Source of the DNA: UBA7672 sp963784415
GTDB taxonomy: Bacteria; Pseudomonadota; Alphaproteobacteria; Caulobacterales; Hyphomonadaceae
Reading direction: 5' to 3'
NCBI GenBank assembly: GCA_963784415.1
Contig: CAWARK010000014.1
Location: 62,001 to 126,000, forward strand
DNA: 64,000 nt
The translations under genes and the position numbers were made by a program. Every line of letters begins with the position of its first letter. Position 1 is the first letter of the stretch. This document shows positions 49,588-58,496 of the stretch, piece by piece. The notes below the pieces were generated by a model. It was not told the origin of the DNA. It made no database searches and worked only from the letters and a program-made list of their open reading frames with translations.

Positions 49588-51501
49588 ATGAACACGCCAA
49601 CGCCATTGCTGGACCAGATTGCCAGCCCGGCCGACCTCAAAGGGCGGACGAAGGCTGAGCTGCGCCAGATCGCGGACGAAGTCCGGGCCGAGACCATCAA
49701 CGCGGTTTCCGTTACAGGCGGCCACCTTGGCGCCGGCCTTGGCGTGGTCGAGCTGACCGTCGCCATCCACGCCGTGTTCGATACGCCGCGCGACAAGCTG
49801 GTGTGGGACGTTGGCCACCAGGCCTATCCGCACAAGATTCTCACCGGCCGCCGCGACCGTATCCGCACCCTGCGCCAGGGCGGGGGCCTCTCCGGCTTCA
49901 CCAAGCGCGACGAGAGCGAATACGATCCGTTTGGCGCAGCCCACGCGGGCACGTCGGTTTCTGCCGCCGCCGGTTTTGCCGTGGCGCGCGACCTGCTGGA
50001 TGCCGACAACCGCGTGATCGCCGTCGTGGGCGACGGCGCGATGAGCGCGGGCATGATCTACGAGGCGATGAACAACGCCGGCGCCATGCACGCGCAGATG
50101 ATCGTCATCCTCAACGACAACGACATGTCGATCGCTCCGCCGGTTGGCGCGATGAGCCACTACCTTTCCCGGACGGTGTCGTCCAAGGGTTATCGGCAGG
50201 TGCGCAATCTTGCCAAGCGCGTGACGCGCAAGATCGGCATCGAAGGCCTGGTGAAGAAGGCGGAGCATTCGATCCGCAATTTCAACCTGGGCGGCGAACT
50301 GTTCGATGCGCTGGGCTTCTACTACATCGGCCCGATCGACGGTCACGACATGAACGCGCTGGTCGATGTGCTCGAGAACGCGCGCGATCACGAGGGCGGG
50401 CCCGTGCTGATCCATGTGGTGACGCAGAAGGGCAAGGGTTATGCCCCGGCTGAAGTCGCGCCGGACAAGTATCACGGCGTCTCGAAGTTCAACGTCGTCA
50501 CGGGCGAGCAGGCGAAGGCGAAGGCCGGGCCGCCGTCCTATACGAAAGTGTTCGCGCAGGAATTGCTCCGCGCCGCCGAGAAAGATCCCAAGGTCGTCGC
50601 GATCACTGCCGCGATGCCGTCGGGCACGGGGCTCGACCTGTTCGCGCAGAAATTTCCGGAACGCTGCTTCGACGTCGGCATTGCAGAACAGCATGCGGTG
50701 ACGTTTGCGGCCGGTCTCGCAGCCGAGGGCATGAAGCCGTTCGCCGCGATCTATTCGACCTTCCTGCAGCGCGGCTATGACAGCGTGGTCCACGATGTTG
50801 CGATCCAGCGCCTGCCGGTTCGCTTTGCACTCGATCGCGCAGGCCTCGTTGGCGCTGACGGCCCGACGCATGCCGGTTCGTTTGATGTCGGTTTCCTCGG
50901 CGCGTTGCCGGGCTTTGTGCTGATGGCTGCGGCGGACGAGGTTGAGCTGCAACGCATGGTGGCGACGGCGCACGCGATCGATGATCGCCCGTCTGCTTTC
51001 CGCTATCCGCGCGGCGAAGGCATCGGCCTCAAACTGCTCGACGATCCGCAACCGCTGGAGATCGGCAAAGGACGCGTCGTGAAGCAGGGTTCGGCTGTGG
51101 CGATCCTGTCCTACGGCACGCGCCTGCAGGAATGCCTGCTCGCGGCGGAGATGCTGGATAAGCAGGGCCTGTCCACCACGGTCGCTGACGCGCGTTTCGC
51201 CAAGCCGCTGGATGAAGTGCTGCTGGCCGATCTCGCCAAGAACCACGAGGTGCTGATCACGATCGAGGAAGGCGCACGGGGCGGCTTTGGCGCTTTCGTC
51301 CTGCATTCGCTGTCGGATCGTGGCTTGCTCGACGGCGGCCTGCGTATTCGTACGCTGACGCTGCCGGACATTTTCCAGGATCACGACAGTCCGGACAAGA
51401 TGTACGAACAGGCAGGCCTCGACGCGCGTTCTATCGCCGCCAGCGCCATCAAGGCGCTCGGCCGCGGCGACGAACGCGCGCTGAAGCTGATCGCGGGTTA
51501 G
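49588..51501 (+). CDS. dxs: 1-deoxy-D-xylulose-5-phosphate synthase
   Basis: This is a 637-residue protein. The TPP-binding motif is VVGDGAMSAGMIYEAMNNAG, VWDVGHQAYPHKILTGRRD is near the start, and VGIAEQHAVTFAAGLA holds the catalytic Glu. It condenses pyruvate and glyceraldehyde-3-phosphate in the first step of the MEP isoprenoid pathway. It is 48 nt after ispA. The start ATG has a weak GGGGCGAAG upstream. Confidence 0.97.
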   Translation: MNTPTPLLDQIASPADLKGRTKAELRQIADEVRAETINAVSVTGGHLGAGLGVVELTVAIHAVFDTPRDKLVWDVGHQAYPHKILTGRRDRIRTLRQGGGLSGFTKRDESEYDPFGAAHAGTSVSAAAGFAVARDLLDADNRVIAVVGDGAMSAGMIYEAMNNAGAMHAQMIVILNDNDMSIAPPVGAMSHYLSRTVSSKGYRQVRNLAKRVTRKIGIEGLVKKAEHSIRNFNLGGELFDALGFYYIGPIDGHDMNALVDVLENARDHEGGPVLIHVVTQKGKGYAPAEVAPDKYHGVSKFNVVTGEQAKAKAGPPSYTKVFAQELLRAAEKDPKVVAITAAMPSGTGLDLFAQKFPERCFDVGIAEQHAVTFAAGLAAEGMKPFAAIYSTFLQRGYDSVVHDVAIQRLPVRFALDRAGLVGADGPTHAGSFDVGFLGALPGFVLMAAADEVELQRMVATAHAIDDRPSAFRYPRGEGIGLKLLDDPQPLEIGKGRVVKQGSAVAILSYGTRLQECLLAAEMLDKQGLSTTVADARFAKPLDEVLLADLAKNHEVLITIEEGARGGFGAFVLHSLSDRGLLDGGLRIRTLTLPDIFQDHDSPDKMYEQAGLDARSIAASAIKALGRGDERALKLIAG

Positions 51502-51536
51502 GTCGCGTCAGGCTAATTTGCATCAATGAAAAAGAG

Positions 51537-51610
51537 TGGCTGCCCGTCAGCGACTCGAACGCCAATTTCCGGAGCCAAATTCCGGCGTCCTACCATTAGA
51601 CGAACGGGCA
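51537..51610 (-). tRNA. tRNA-Gln (anticodon TTG), CCA encoded
   Basis: On the minus strand the acceptor arms TGCCCGT/ACGGGCA pair fully, the D stem is GTCT/GGAC, the anticodon stem CCGGA/TCCGG encloses the loop ATTTGGC with TTG at 34-36, and the T-arm loop is TTCGAGT. G73 is followed by an encoded CCA. The U1-A72 pair and G73 are glutamine identity elements. The next transcribed bases are CTCTTTTT, a likely terminator tail. It points away from dxs. Confidence 0.95.
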
Positions 51611-51714
51611 TCGTTCACTCGTGAGAGTGTCAGATAGTCCGCTGTCGATGGTGCGCCGCGAATTTCATGCGGGCTCGATACTATAGCCTCGGCGTTTCGT
51701 GAAGTGACAAACTG

Positions 51715-52086
51715 CTAAGCTGCTGGCGCCTGCTTCAGTTTCTTCACCAACTCTTCGCGGACCTTCCACGGCTTGAAGCTCGCGTGCAGGCGCGAGAGCC
51801 AGTGGCTGTTCACGGCCAGGTAGGGCTTACCCAGTTCGCGTGACGACGGCAGGATCTTGCGCGACAGGATGTCGATCACGTGCTCGATCTCTTCGTGCGA
51901 GGCGAAGACCAGCGAGCGGCCGCGATGGTCGATGAACCAGACCGGATAACCCTTGCCAAGCACTGGACGCGGCGTGGGTGGATCGAACACAGTGGCGGTC
52001 CAGTACGGGCCGTCGACGGCGCGGTGCACCCATGGGGTGATCGGCGTGCGCATCGGATGGTCGCGGTATTCGATGCGGATCTGCAT
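51715..52086 (-). CDS. conserved hypothetical protein
   Basis: This is a 123-residue protein from the ATG at 52086 (or MRTPITPW at 52053); no strong ribosome site is visible. Features include WVHRAVDGPYWTATVFDPPT, PVWFIDHRGRSLVFASHEE and EIEHVIDILSRKILPSSREL, with a basic C-terminus (SFKPWKVREELVKKLKQ). It looks like a small cytoplasmic alphaproteobacterial protein of unknown function. It is divergent from the MmcQ/YjbR gene by 16 nt. Confidence 0.7.
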   Translation of the reverse strand: MQIRIEYRDHPMRTPITPWVHRAVDGPYWTATVFDPPTPRPVLGKGYPVWFIDHRGRSLVFASHEEIEHVIDILSRKILPSSRELGKPYLAVNSHWLSRLHASFKPWKVREELVKKLKQAPAA

Positions 52087-52102
52087 GTGGGGAGAGATCA
52101 CG

Positions 52103-52471
52103 ATGCCGAAGCTGTCCGTCAAGCAGGCCGAACAGAGGTTGATCAAGTTCGCGCTGACTTACCCGGAGGCTGTGCTGGAGCATCCGTGGGGCCATGACGC
52201 CGTGAAGGTGAAAGGCAAGATGTTCGCAACCTTTGGCGGGGAGGAAGGGATCAAGGGCGAGTTCTCGCTGACGGTGAAGTTGCCCATTTCGTCTGAAATG
52301 GTGCTGACGCTGCCGTGGGTGGAGTCGACGGGGTATGGGTTGGGCAAGTCCGGCTGGGTGACGGCGCGACTGAAGGCGGGCGCGGACTTTGACCTGGAGA
52401 CGATGAAGGGGTGGATCGACCAGAGCTATCGCGCCGTCGCGCCCAAGACGTTGGTGAAGTTGCTCAGCTAG
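52103..52471 (+). CDS. MmcQ/YjbR-family protein
   Basis: This is a 122-residue protein with GGGGAGAG upstream. The CyaY-like fold motifs are LTYPEAVLEHPWGHDAVKVK, KMFATFG, and YGLGKSGWVTARL with a C-terminal IDQSYRAVAPKTL. This family was named from a mitomycin-resistance gene; molecular function is unproven and DNA binding has been suggested. It overlaps the convergent AI-2E permease gene by 8 nt. Confidence 0.88.
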   Translation: MPKLSVKQAEQRLIKFALTYPEAVLEHPWGHDAVKVKGKMFATFGGEEGIKGEFSLTVKLPISSEMVLTLPWVESTGYGLGKSGWVTARLKAGADFDLETMKGWIDQSYRAVAPKTLVKLLS

Positions 52472-53675
52472 GAATGCGGGCTGCGATCGCGACCGGGTTA
52501 CCGGCAACGGAGTCCGGCACAATGCCCGGTGGTTCGGCCTTCGGCGCGCGTTCGAGCGGCGCGCCGATGAGAATGCCAATGGCCTGCAGCGGCGGCGTGT
52601 GATCGCAGATCACCTTGAACATGATCAGCAGCGGCAGGGCGATGATGCCGCCGACCGGTCCCCACAGCCAGATCCAGAAGCTGACCACGAGGATGATGGC
52701 GAGCGGGTTCAGCGTCATGCGGCGGCCGACAATCGTTGGCGTGACGAGGTTTGCCTCGACGAAGCTGATCGCCATGAAGGCAAGGAGCGGGAAGCTCGCC
52801 TGCAACAGCGTGTCGAACGTCGCGAGGCTGGCGAGGCCGAGCAGGGCCATCATGATGACAGGGCCGAGGAACGGGATGAAATTGCAAAGCATGGCCAGGC
52901 CGCCCCACATCAACGGCTCGGGGAGGCCCAGTTGCCAGCAAGCAAGTCCGGTGGCGGCGCCGACGAAGAAATTGATGGTGGCGAACGTCATGATGTAGCC
53001 GGTGACCCTTCGGCTTACATCTCGGAAAACGCGCGCGGCCCGGACTCGCCGGGTGAGTGTTGGCTGGAAGGCCAGGAATTTGATCCGGAAGTCTTCTCGC
53101 GTGGTGAGGAGGAACAGCGACAGGATGAAGACGAGGCCAGTCTGGGCGAGGGCGACCTGCGCCGACGCCATCAGGAATTCAGCGAGCCCCGGTTCCTGCA
53201 TCACGACGGTTCGGCTTGGCGGCGTGGCAGGTGCGCCAAAGTTCAGATCTTCGACCTGACTTGAAATGTCGGTTAGTGGCTTCAGCGGCGCCTGAAGTTC
53301 ATGAAGGTGGCGCGACGCACGCTTGATCAGCTGCGGTGCGTCAGCCATCCAGCGGGAAGCAGGCTGTGCAATTGCGGAAAATGCGAGCCAGACGACGACA
53401 CCGGCGGTCGCGAGCGCGAGGAAGGCGGCGAGCGGCCGGGGGATCCAGACGCGTTCGATCAGTTTGCAAAGCGGAGCGAGCAGGACGCTGAAGACAAACG
53501 CGACGGCGATCGGGAGCAGATAGTCCTTCGCGGCCCAGAACGCGACGCACAGGGCCAATCCGACGAGGATGGCGAGACTTACGGCGGCCACCAGCTGCGG
53601 GTTACGCTCCACGATCAGGAACGGCGCCCGGGGAGCGATCCCGGTCATGAGAGAGACACGTTCGCGGCGTTTCAT
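52464..53675 (-). CDS. AI-2E family (PerM-type) membrane transporter
   Basis: This is a 403-residue protein. Two membrane segments at the N-terminus (LAILVGLALCVAFWAAKDYLLPIA, LAAFLALATAGVVVWLAF), a long periplasmic helical loop (SRWMADAPQLIKRASRHLHE), then five or more C-terminal segments carrying FIPFLGPVIMMAL and WGPVGGIIALPLL are characteristic of the UPF0118/AI-2E family. Substrates reported for the family include Na+/H+ exchange and signal export; here unknown. It is divergent from the DUF6491 lipoprotein. Confidence 0.9.
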   Translation of the reverse strand: MKRRERVSLMTGIAPRAPFLIVERNPQLVAAVSLAILVGLALCVAFWAAKDYLLPIAVAFVFSVLLAPLCKLIERVWIPRPLAAFLALATAGVVVWLAFSAIAQPASRWMADAPQLIKRASRHLHELQAPLKPLTDISSQVEDLNFGAPATPPSRTVVMQEPGLAEFLMASAQVALAQTGLVFILSLFLLTTREDFRIKFLAFQPTLTRRVRAARVFRDVSRRVTGYIMTFATINFFVGAATGLACWQLGLPEPLMWGGLAMLCNFIPFLGPVIMMALLGLASLATFDTLLQASFPLLAFMAISFVEANLVTPTIVGRRMTLNPLAIILVVSFWIWLWGPVGGIIALPLLIMFKVICDHTPPLQAIGILIGAPLERAPKAEPPGIVPDSVAGNPVAIAARIPS

Positions 53676-53784
53676 TGTGTGGGTCTACCCGGGTCCAACA
53701 CGCTGAACGTGGCGAGGGCGCCAAGGTTCCATGCTAGCCGCAGGGTTTGGGCAGGCGCTTTTGACCTGGAACAGGTTTATAGTG

Positions 53785-53820
53785 CCGTTCACTTTATTGT
53801 ACCGTTCACTGGGCGTTCAG
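53785..53820. promoter_or_regulatory. tandem CCGTTCACT direct repeats
   Basis: CCGTTCACT occurs at 53785-53793 and again at 53802-53810, and a partial CGTTCA follows at 53814. The spacing of 17 bp between full copies approaches one and a half helical turns. They lie 55 bp upstream of the DUF6491 lipoprotein start and could be operator half sites. Only the repeat itself is certain. Confidence 0.45.
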
Positions 53821-53864
53821 GCGGTCCGAACCAGCCTGACGGCTCCGCACAAGAGGGAATGCTC

Positions 53865-54290
53865 ATGACGACCAATCCGAAATTCATTCTCGCGGCGTGC
53901 GCGACGATCCTGTTCGCCGGCTGCACGACGCCGCCTGCCCAGACGGAGGCCCAGCTGGCCGAGGCCGCAAAACCTGATCCGCGACAGGGCGAGGAAGTTC
54001 GCAATATCTGCTTCACGCAGCAGATTCGCGGCTGGCGCTCTCTGGATCGCGACTCGGTCGTCGTCGAAGCCGGTGGCCGCGACGAATACAAACTTGACCT
54101 GGTCGGCGGCTGTCAGCCCGACAATGCCTTCACCTCGATCGGCCTCATCTCCCGCATGGGCGGTGGATCGTGCCTCGAATGGGGTGACAAGCTGGTGACG
54201 GACGAGCGCTACAGCTCAGGCGCGTGCATGATCCGCAAAATCTACAAGTGGAACAAGGACGCCGCCAAGCCCGCCGCCGCCGCAGGCTGA
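53865..54290 (+). CDS. DUF6491-family lipoprotein
   Basis: This is a 141-residue lipoprotein precursor. MTTNPKFILAACATILFAGC gives a lipobox (FAGC). The mature protein carries NICFTQQIRGWRSLDRDSVV and DEYKLDLVGGCQ, a pattern I recognise as DUF6491, with four cysteines. I chose the ATG at 53865 (GAGGG 7 nt upstream) over one at 53859. Followed by a clear terminator. Confidence 0.82.
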   Translation: MTTNPKFILAACATILFAGCTTPPAQTEAQLAEAAKPDPRQGEEVRNICFTQQIRGWRSLDRDSVVVEAGGRDEYKLDLVGGCQPDNAFTSIGLISRMGGGSCLEWGDKLVTDERYSSGACMIRKIYKWNKDAAKPAAAAG

Positions 54291-54295
54291 AAAAT

Positions 54296-54330
54296 GAGGC
54301 CCGGAAAGCATCGCTTCCCGGGCCTCTTTG
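54296..54330 (+). terminator. rho-independent terminator after DUF6491 gene
   Basis: GAGGCCCGG (54296-54304) pairs with CCGGGCCTC (54318-54326) around a 13-nt loop and is followed by TTTGTT. It ends the DUF6491 transcript before the convergent PRC-barrel gene. Confidence 0.85.
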
Positions 54331-54417
54331 TTGGGCCGAGCGGGCTGCACGTCCGCCCGGCCCGCCGGATTACGGTCTAAGTTGGACCCAAGGACCGCAA
54401 ACCGGTAACCGGGATGG

Positions 54418-54780
54418 CTACTGCCAGTAACGCGGGGCCTTGTAGTAATCGTACACGTCGTCGCGCATCTGGCCGTCGTCGAGCGTGAGCTGATCAATTG
54501 CGTCGGACGGAGCTGCCTGGAGCTGCTCCTTGGTGACGTTCACGACGTAGCCGCCCTTTTGCTTTTCGTAGTCGAGGGTCGACCATGGCAGCGGGTGGAA
54601 CTTCTCGTTCACGCCGAGGAAGCCGCCGAAGCCGACGACGGCGAACAGGATGTTGTTCGATCCCTTGTCGAGAACGACGTCCTCGACTTTTCCGATCTTG
54701 TCGCCGGTCGCGTTGAAGACGCTCGATCCGATGACTCTGGAGGCGCGAATTGCGCTGGTGTGACCGCTAGGTGTGGGCAT
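54418..54780 (-). CDS. PRC-barrel domain protein
   Basis: This is a 120-residue protein. The PRC-barrel core is ASRVIGSSVFNATGDKIGKV followed by EDVVLDKGSNNILFAVVGFG. These domains occur in RNA-processing and photosystem proteins and in small stress-related proteins of this length. No signal peptide. The ribosome site GGAAGGTT precedes the ATG. It is followed downstream by the terminator of the convergent DUF6491 gene. Confidence 0.88.
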   Translation of the reverse strand: MPTPSGHTSAIRASRVIGSSVFNATGDKIGKVEDVVLDKGSNNILFAVVGFGGFLGVNEKFHPLPWSTLDYEKQKGGYVVNVTKEQLQAAPSDAIDQLTLDDGQMRDDVYDYYKAPRYWQ

Positions 54781-54962
54781 GAGATAACCTTCCGTGCTGG
54801 GGTGCCCAAGCGTAACGTCGGAACGTGCAGAGGGTTGCGACGGAACCTCACCTGGACGGCGTCTTTCGGCGTTCTTCGCTCACAAGGGCGATCGCATAAA
54901 CGCTGTCGATAGTTTGGTGAATCTGGTTCCCTCCATGGCGCACGGCTTGCAGACTTGCCGTC

Positions 54963-55889
54963 ATGGGCGACCCGGCTGCCAGTGATAAGGATCGGCGAGA
55001 TGTGGACGTGTGCGTCTGCACCTTCCGCAGGCCGTCGGTTGCGGACCTTCTCGCTTCGCTGGCGAAACAGGATCTGGGCGACTTGCTTCGCGTCCGCGTG
55101 ATCGTTGCGGATAACGACGATACGCCCAGCGCGCGCGAAATTGTTGAAACTGCATTTGCGGCCAATGGGCTGGACGGCGTTTACCTTCATGCTCCGGCGC
55201 GGAATATTTCCATCGCGCGCAATGCCTGCCTGCAGGCTGCGAGCGCATCGCTGATCGCCTTCATCGACGATGACGAGATTGCGCGTCCCGGCTGGCTGGC
55301 TGGCCTTGCGACTGCGATGGCCAAGGCGAAAGCCGATATCGTGTTCGGCAAGGTAAACGCGACTTATGCGGCGGACGCGCCTGGCTGGATGCGGACGGCG
55401 GACCTGCATTCGACGCCGGCGCCGTTCCGCAATGGTGTCATTGATGGCGGCTATACCTGCAATGTGCTGATGCAACGGCGCGCCGTGGGGGCGCTGCGTT
55501 TTGATCCGAAATTCGGGCGTAGCGGGGGAGAGGATACGACCTTCTTTGCCGCCCTGCGTGGCATGGGCGCCTCCATGACCTACACCGCCGATGCGATCGT
55601 TGATGAACCGGTGACCGAGACCCGTGCGAGCCTCGCCTGGTTGACGCGGCGCGCTTACCGTTCCGGGCAGACGTATGGCTTGCTGCGGCTTGGCAAGGGC
55701 GAGAGCCCGGTCAAGATCGCGGCCGTATCGCTGACCAAGGTGATGTGGTGTTTCGCGATTGCCGGACTGACCATCTGGTCGCCAGCGCGTTGGCGCAGGT
55801 CCGCGGTGCGCGCTTATCTGCACGCCGGCGTGCTGGGCGCCGCTCTGGGGCGTGCGCCTCTGGAACTCTACGGAGCCGCCAATGGCTGA
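54963..55889 (+). CDS. glycosyltransferase family 2
   Basis: This is a 308-residue protein. The GT-A core is VCVCTFRRPSVADLLASL, RVIVADNDDTPSA, NISIARNACLQAA and FIDDDEIARPGWL, with the DDDE metal motif; GGEDTTFF is the acceptor-side ED motif. Two hydrophobic segments near the C-terminus suggest membrane association (VMWCFAIAGLTIW). It resembles succinoglycan-type ExoM enzymes. It is the first visible gene of the exopolysaccharide locus and overlaps the next gene by 8 nt. Confidence 0.88.
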   Translation: MGDPAASDKDRRDVDVCVCTFRRPSVADLLASLAKQDLGDLLRVRVIVADNDDTPSAREIVETAFAANGLDGVYLHAPARNISIARNACLQAASASLIAFIDDDEIARPGWLAGLATAMAKAKADIVFGKVNATYAADAPGWMRTADLHSTPAPFRNGVIDGGYTCNVLMQRRAVGALRFDPKFGRSGGEDTTFFAALRGMGASMTYTADAIVDEPVTETRASLAWLTRRAYRSGQTYGLLRLGKGESPVKIAAVSLTKVMWCFAIAGLTIWSPARWRRSAVRAYLHAGVLGAALGRAPLELYGAANG

Positions 55890-56598
55890 CGAGACACCGA
55901 TTGATCCGCCGCCTTCGCCGGACGAAAAGCCGGGTCTGGACCCGCGCCTATTCCATGTGGCTGGCTGGTTTGGCCTGATGGCGCTCGGCGCTGTCGCCAT
56001 CGTGCCGATGCTGGGCTTTGCGTGGCAGAACGCTGCGACCTGGTCACTGGTCAACTCGGCGCCGGCGGATACGCGTGCGGCGCTTCTTGGCGACTGGTCG
56101 GAATCGAATTCCGCCGACTATCTCGAAGCGGTGGCGGAGCTGAGCCTGCAACAACCGACGGTGGACGAGGCTTCGGCGTTTGTCGCGGCGCGGCGTGCGA
56201 CACAGCTAGATCCTTCGCGCGCCTTTGCGTGGGCGATTCTTGCTTATCTTGAAACGCGCCAGACGAAGGGCAAGGCTAATGGTGTGGCGCTCGATGCGCT
56301 GACGAAGTCGATGGATGCGTGTCCGCTGTGCGATCAGGACCTGATCCGCTGGCGGTTCAACTATGTCCTGACCAATTGGGACGCCATGCCCGAAGCGATT
56401 CGCGCCCGTGCTTTCGAGCATGCCGACTTGCTGCGCTGGATCGGCCCGAACGCAGAGTTTCTGGCGGAAATGCGCTACAAGGCGGGGCTTAAAGGCATCC
56501 CGTTCGATGCCTATCGCGCGCAGGTGAAGACGCCGGCGCCCGCGTGGGATATCGCTCCCAACGCGGAACTGCGCAGCATGCGCCAGTCGCCCGCGTGA
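55882..56598 (+). CDS. single-pass membrane protein of EPS locus
   Basis: This is a 238-residue protein. A Pro-rich cytoplasmic N-terminus (DETPIDPPPSPDEKPG) precedes one membrane helix (WFGLMALGAVAIVPMLGFAW) and a periplasmic helical region with TPR-like character (AARRATQLDPSRAFAWAILA, DLIRWRFNYVL). One CPLC pair is present. GGAG lies 7 nt from the ATG, which overlaps the GT stop. Similar proteins accompany EPS export genes; function unknown. Confidence 0.75.
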   Translation: MADETPIDPPPSPDEKPGLDPRLFHVAGWFGLMALGAVAIVPMLGFAWQNAATWSLVNSAPADTRAALLGDWSESNSADYLEAVAELSLQQPTVDEASAFVAARRATQLDPSRAFAWAILAYLETRQTKGKANGVALDALTKSMDACPLCDQDLIRWRFNYVLTNWDAMPEAIRARAFEHADLLRWIGPNAEFLAEMRYKAGLKGIPFDAYRAQVKTPAPAWDIAPNAELRSMRQSPA

Positions 56599-56627
56599 GC
56601 AGGGTTGCTGGAGATACGCTGAAACGC

Positions 56628-57653
56628 ATGGACGGAGCGGAAACCCCGAGCGCGAGCAATGCGACTGCCGGCCAGGTTGCCGGCGGCGCGGTGACCGTCG
56701 TAATTCCAGCGCTGAACGAGGCCGAGCATATCGAGGCCTGCATCCGCTCGCTGATGACGGGCGATATGCGCCTGCAGGCAATTGAAATGGTGGTGGCCGA
56801 TGGCGGCAGCCGGGATCGTACGCGCGACATCGTGCTGGGCCTGCGCGGCGCGTTTCCGAACCTGCGTTTGATCGACAATCCAAAGCGACTGCAGTCCGCA
56901 GCGGTCAATCTTGCGGCGCGTGAAGCCGGCACCGGGCGCAGCATTCTCGTGCGGTGTGATGCCCATGCGATCTACCCTGAAAACTATGTGATGCGTGTCG
57001 CAGACAGCCTGGTCCGCCATGGCGTCGCTTCACTTGTCGTGCCGATGGATGCGGTCGGAACCAGCTGTTTCCAGCGCGCCAATGCCTGGATCGTCGATAC
57101 GCCCCTGGGCTCGGGCGGATCGGCGCACCGGGGCGGGAGGACGTCCGGGGAGGTCGATCACGGGCACCACGCCGGGTTTTCGTTGGAGGCTTTTCGCGCG
57201 ATTGGAGGGTATGACGAGACCTTCTCGCACAATGAGGACGCCGAATACGACACGCGCCTGCGCCAGTCGGGCGGGCGTATCTACCTCGATGCGGATATCC
57301 GGCTGAGCTACCTGCCGCGTGCGAGCGTTGGCGGGCTGGCGCGGCAGTATTTCAACTACGGCAAGGGCCGCGCGCGCACGCTGATGAAGCATGGCGAGCG
57401 GCCGAAGCTGCGTCAGCTGATCCCGCCCGCGACGCTGCTCGCGTGTGTGGCTGGATTGGCGATCGCCCCTTTCAGCCTGTGGGGCCTTGTGCTGCCGGGG
57501 GGCTATCTCGCGGCTCTGGTTGCGGCATCGGTGATGGTGGCCCTGAAGCATAAATCGGTGTGCGGGCTGCTGGCGGGTCTGGCGTCGGCGACCATGCACA
57601 TGAGCTGGTCGCTGGGCCTGATCCGGCAGCTGCTGAAAGGCCAGCGGGCCTAG
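56628..57653 (+). CDS. glycosyltransferase family 2, ExoA-like
   Basis: This is a 341-residue protein. VVIPALNEAEHIEACIRSL, MVVADGGSRDRTRDIVLG, VRCDAHAIYP (DxD-like) and HNEDAEYDTRLRQSG are typical of ExoA-type enzymes, with C-terminal membrane helices (LLACVAGLAIAPFSLWGLVL, LAALVAASVMVAL). The start is uncertain: a GTG at 56595 overlaps the upstream stop (GTGA), while the ATG at 56628 has GGAGA 13 nt away. Its TAG stop uses the IS target TA plus the first IS base, and the protein is unchanged by the insertion. Confidence 0.88.
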   Translation: MDGAETPSASNATAGQVAGGAVTVVIPALNEAEHIEACIRSLMTGDMRLQAIEMVVADGGSRDRTRDIVLGLRGAFPNLRLIDNPKRLQSAAVNLAAREAGTGRSILVRCDAHAIYPENYVMRVADSLVRHGVASLVVPMDAVGTSCFQRANAWIVDTPLGSGGSAHRGGRTSGEVDHGHHAGFSLEAFRAIGGYDETFSHNEDAEYDTRLRQSGGRIYLDADIRLSYLPRASVGGLARQYFNYGKGRARTLMKHGERPKLRQLIPPATLLACVAGLAIAPFSLWGLVLPGGYLAALVAASVMVALKHKSVCGLLAGLASATMHMSWSLGLIRQLLKGQRA

Positions 57654-58493
57654 GGTTCGTACTCAATTAGGTCTGGCTCTGTCGCGTGTTGGATGATTCA
57701 AGGTTCCGGAAGGAGCTTTGGTCATGACGAAGCGTGTTTACTGGCTGAGCGAGGCGGAGTGGGCGAAGATAGAGCCGTTGCTGCCGAAGGGGCGGCGCGG
57801 GGCGCATCGTGTCGATGATCGGCGGATCATCTCAGGCGTCGTCCACATGCTTCGCTGCGGCGCGCGCTGGCGCGATTGTCCGCCGGAATACGGGCCCTAC
57901 ACGACGGTCTACAATCGCTTCAACCGCTGGAGCAAACAGGGGGTCTGGAACGATATCTTCTATGCCCTGACCGGATCGAGCGGCATCTACTCATCGGCCG
58001 CCATCGACGCCACGCACATCAAAGCTCACCGCTCGGCCTCGGGCGCAAAAGGGGGGACTTCGCGCAGAGCGTAGGCCGCTCGCGCGGCGGACGGACCAGC
58101 AAGCTGCATGGCCTCTGCGATCATCTTGGGCGGCCGCGCGTACTTCTCCTCAGCGCCGGGAACATCAACGATATCAACCTTGCCGCACAGCTCGTGGAGG
58201 CTGGCGGACGGATGCAGAAGCTGATCGCGGACAAGGCTTATGACGCCAACAGTCTGCGCCATCTCCTGGCGGAAAAAGGCGTCGAGGCTGTCATCCCGTC
58301 CGTGGCTTACCGCAGCACCGTCATCCCCTACAGCAAGCGCGCCTACAAAGGCCGCAACCGCGTCGAACGCATGTGGTGCAGGTTGAAGGACTTCCGTCGC
58401 GTGGCCACCCGATACGACAAGCTCGCCCGAAACTTCCTGTCCGGAGCCCTGCTCGCCGCCACCGTCGCCTTCTGGCTAATTGAGTCCGAACCC
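57653..58493 (+). mobile_element. IS5-family, IS427-type insertion sequence
   Basis: The 841-bp element is bounded by inverted repeats GGGTTCGTACTCAATTAG (left) and CTAATTGAGTCCGAACCC (right), matching at 17 of 18 positions. It is flanked by TA on both sides (57651-57652 and 58494-58495), the expected 2-bp target duplication; the restored target is GGCCTAGGCC. The single transposase gene uses a -1 frameshift. The element lies exactly between two convergent EPS genes. Confidence 0.95.
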
Positions 58494-58496
58494 TAG
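57724..58496 (+). CDS. IS427-type transposase, made by -1 frameshifting
   Basis: The first frame (57724-58074) encodes the N-terminal part (YWLSEAEWAKIEPLLPKGRR, AIDATHIKAHRSASGAKGG) and stops after the slippery run AAAAGGGGGG at 58047-58056. The -1 frame continues with DFAQSVGRSRGGRTSKLHGL, IADKAYDANSLR and RNRVERMWCRLKDFRR to 58496. The DDE residues are therefore Asp in AIDATH, Asp in IADKAYD and Glu in RVERMW. AGGAG lies 8 nt from the ATG. The stop codon is completed by the flanking TA and G. It should be functional if frameshifting occurs. Confidence 0.92.

Noticed and set aside
51537..51610. tRNA-Gln as an attachment site for an integrated island
   Set aside because: No integrase gene or direct repeat of the tRNA 3' end was seen nearby.
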